A DNA stretch of 5,565 bases from Candidatus Poribacteria bacterium (GTDB taxonomy: Bacteria; Poribacteria; WGA-4E; GCA-2687025). The translations under genes and the position numbers were made by a program. The stretch covers positions 8,565-14,129 of the forward strand of contig NYZG01000018.1 in assembly GCA_002687025.1 (NCBI GenBank), written 5' to 3'. The notes under the pieces were generated by a model. That model saw only the letters and a list, made by a program, of their open reading frames with translations, ran no database searches and was not told where the DNA came from. This document shows positions 4,513 to 5,565 of this stretch, in pieces (the stretch's first letter is position 1; every line of letters starts with the position of its first letter).

Positions 4513-5565
4513 ATGTCGCACGCCGACCGCACTCACGCGCGCGCGTTCTGGGCTGCCATTGCCTGTGCGCTAGTGCTCGCGTGGACCGTCCATGCGCAGG
4601 ACGCCGGCAAGACGTTGCGCATCGCTCCCGCGGACCAACTGCCCCCGTCTCACCCATCGACCCCGGGCGTGGGATGGGCCCTGTTGGTGGGCGTAGGAGC
4701 GTACGAGAACGTCGAGGGCTACACGGTCAGTCGCCTGAGCGCCCCGGCAAAGGATGTCGACGCCCTGCGTACGTTCCTCACCGACCCGGAGCTGGGCGCG
4801 TTCCCGGCGTCGAACGTCCGCACGCTCATAGACGAACAGGCCACCAAGGCCGAGATACTCCTCGCCCTGGCCAACATGCGCCGACGCGCCGCCCCCGAGG
4901 ACCTCGTCCTCTTCTACTTCAGCGGACACGGATACCGACCGCACGACGAGGACGACGGCGGTTCACCGGCGTACCTGCTGCCATACGTCACGAACCCGCT
5001 CGCGCTCAACAACCCCGACATCGGCTGCATCAAGTACGAGGACATCACCGAGATCGTCCAGATGATGGAGGCCGAGAAGGTCGTCGTGCTACTCGACGCC
5101 TGCCACGCCGGGGGCGTGAAGCCGAGGGGATCGCGTTTCGTATCGGGAGGCGTCTACGGCCGATTCTGGGACGAGTGGGAAAAGGCCCGAGGCCACGCTC
5201 TCCTCCTCTCTTCGGACGAGTCGCAACTATCCTGGGAGGAGCCCGACGGCAGCGTCTTCACCAAGTTCCTCCTCAAGGGACTCAAAGGCGAAGCGGACCT
5301 CGACGACAACGCCATCGTGGGCTTCACGGAGTTGGCGACGTATCTCGAACGAGAGATACCCCCATACACGCGCGACAAGTTCGGCCGGAAGCAGACCCCC
5401 ACACGTCGCTACGATCTCGGGCCCGTCAACGGCGACATACCGCTCGCCGTGAACCCCGAGAAGTGGGCCGCGGGACAGCGTCAGGAACTCCTCGACCGCC
5501 GCAACGCCACGTTGCTGCTCGCCGACGCGTTGGAGCAGGAGTTGCGCGACTTCGCCCTCGCGACT
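4513..5565 (+). CDS. Exported caspase-like (peptidase C14 / metacaspase) protein, 3'-truncated by window edge
   Basis: Cysteine protease-like protein of the caspase fold; 351 codons are visible and the frame stays open to the end of the window. Residues 1-28 look like a Sec signal peptide: basic start (SHADRTHAR), hydrophobic core (FWAAIACALVLAWTV) and likely cleavage at VHA|QD, so it acts outside the cytoplasm. The C14 domain begins with WALLVGVGAYEN (from residue 55). The catalytic dyad is H139 in LFYFSGHG and C197 in LLDACHAGG. A p10-like part follows, with ALLLSSDESQLSWEEPDGSVFTKFLLKGLKGEAD. The usual Asp after the L-P of the pocket strand is Tyr here (YLLPY), while an acidic HDEDDGG cluster (144-150) follows the His; specificity is therefore unclear. 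From about residue 320 a helical, charged extension starts (QRQELLDRRNATLLLADALEQEL). The start has only a weak AGG at 4502-4504. GC3 of 60 codons is 49/60, closer to the host flank than to the cassette. Confidence 0.88.
   Translation, partial: MSHADRTHARAFWAAIACALVLAWTVHAQDAGKTLRIAPADQLPPSHPSTPGVGWALLVGVGAYENVEGYTVSRLSAPAKDVDALRTFLTDPELGAFPASNVRTLIDEQATKAEILLALANMRRRAAPEDLVLFYFSGHGYRPHDEDDGGSPAYLLPYVTNPLALNNPDIGCIKYEDITEIVQMMEAEKVVVLLDACHAGGVKPRGSRFVSGGVYGRFWDEWEKARGHALLLSSDESQLSWEEPDGSVFTKFLLKGLKGEADLDDNAIVGFTELATYLEREIPPYTRDKFGRKQTPTRRYDLGPVNGDIPLAVNPEKWAAGQRQELLDRRNATLLLADALEQELRDFALAT

Noticed and set aside
4049..4657. Minus-strand frame across the phyH remnant and caspase start
   Set aside because: Part of it is the antisense of the repeat, which gives the same peptide opposite the intact phyH; no motifs or ribosome site.
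4570..4944. Minus-strand frame opposite the caspase-like gene
   Set aside because: The plus strand carries the signal peptide and the FYFSGHG motif in an uninterrupted frame; the antisense protein has no recognisable features.
1..5565. CRISPR arrays, tRNA or rRNA genes
   Set aside because: No regularly spaced short repeats, tRNA-like cloverleaf with a CCA end, or rRNA-like segments were seen; in particular phyH, not a tRNA gene, is the insertion target.

Overview
The window is GC-rich bacterial DNA, with coding third positions reaching about 93% G+C in a hand-counted sample. MtaB, a bacterial tRNA-modification enzyme, and sigma70-like promoters with extended -10 boxes both point to Bacteria. 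A PhyH dioxygenase and an exported caspase-like protease suggest an environmental, complex-lifestyle lineage (for example Planctomycetota-, Armatimonadota- or Poribacteria/Latescibacterota-like). The phylum cannot be fixed from this sequence.

All genes lie on the plus strand. The left flank (1-1836) holds the 3' three quarters of mtaB, followed 26 bases later by a complete phytanoyl-CoA-dioxygenase-family gene (phyH-like). The centre (1837-4087) begins with about 330 bases of non-coding DNA carrying an extended -10 promoter. Three tightly packed genes follow: a TIGR04255-family protein, an unrecognised 145-residue protein whose start overlaps the first gene's end, and a 220-residue protein with a conserved-looking TNSCD motif. 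The right flank opens with a near-identical second copy of the last ~235 bases of the phyH-like gene (4088-4324). It continues with a promoter and a gene for an exported caspase-like (peptidase C14) protease that runs off the window.

The striking structure is the direct repeat. The 3' end of phyH at 1603-1836 recurs at 4088-4324 with only two mismatches in a 198-base core, and the three-gene operon sits exactly between the copies. The left copy completes a full-length phyH; the right copy is a headless remnant. The central genes also have clearly lower GC3 (75%, 73% and 57% in 60-codon hand counts) than the flanks (93%, 87%, 82%). The simplest reading is a compact accessory cassette of about 2.5 kb that entered at the 3' end of phyH, supplying or duplicating the gene tail so the host gene stayed intact. 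No integrase or transposase is visible, so the route is unknown; homologous recombination of a circular donor carrying a phyH tail would give this structure.

The cassette is the best candidate for an undescribed system. TIGR04255 proteins are sporadically distributed and of unknown function, and the three genes look co-transcribed and translationally coupled. A defence or stress role is possible by analogy with other small, patchily distributed operons, but nothing in the sequence proves it.
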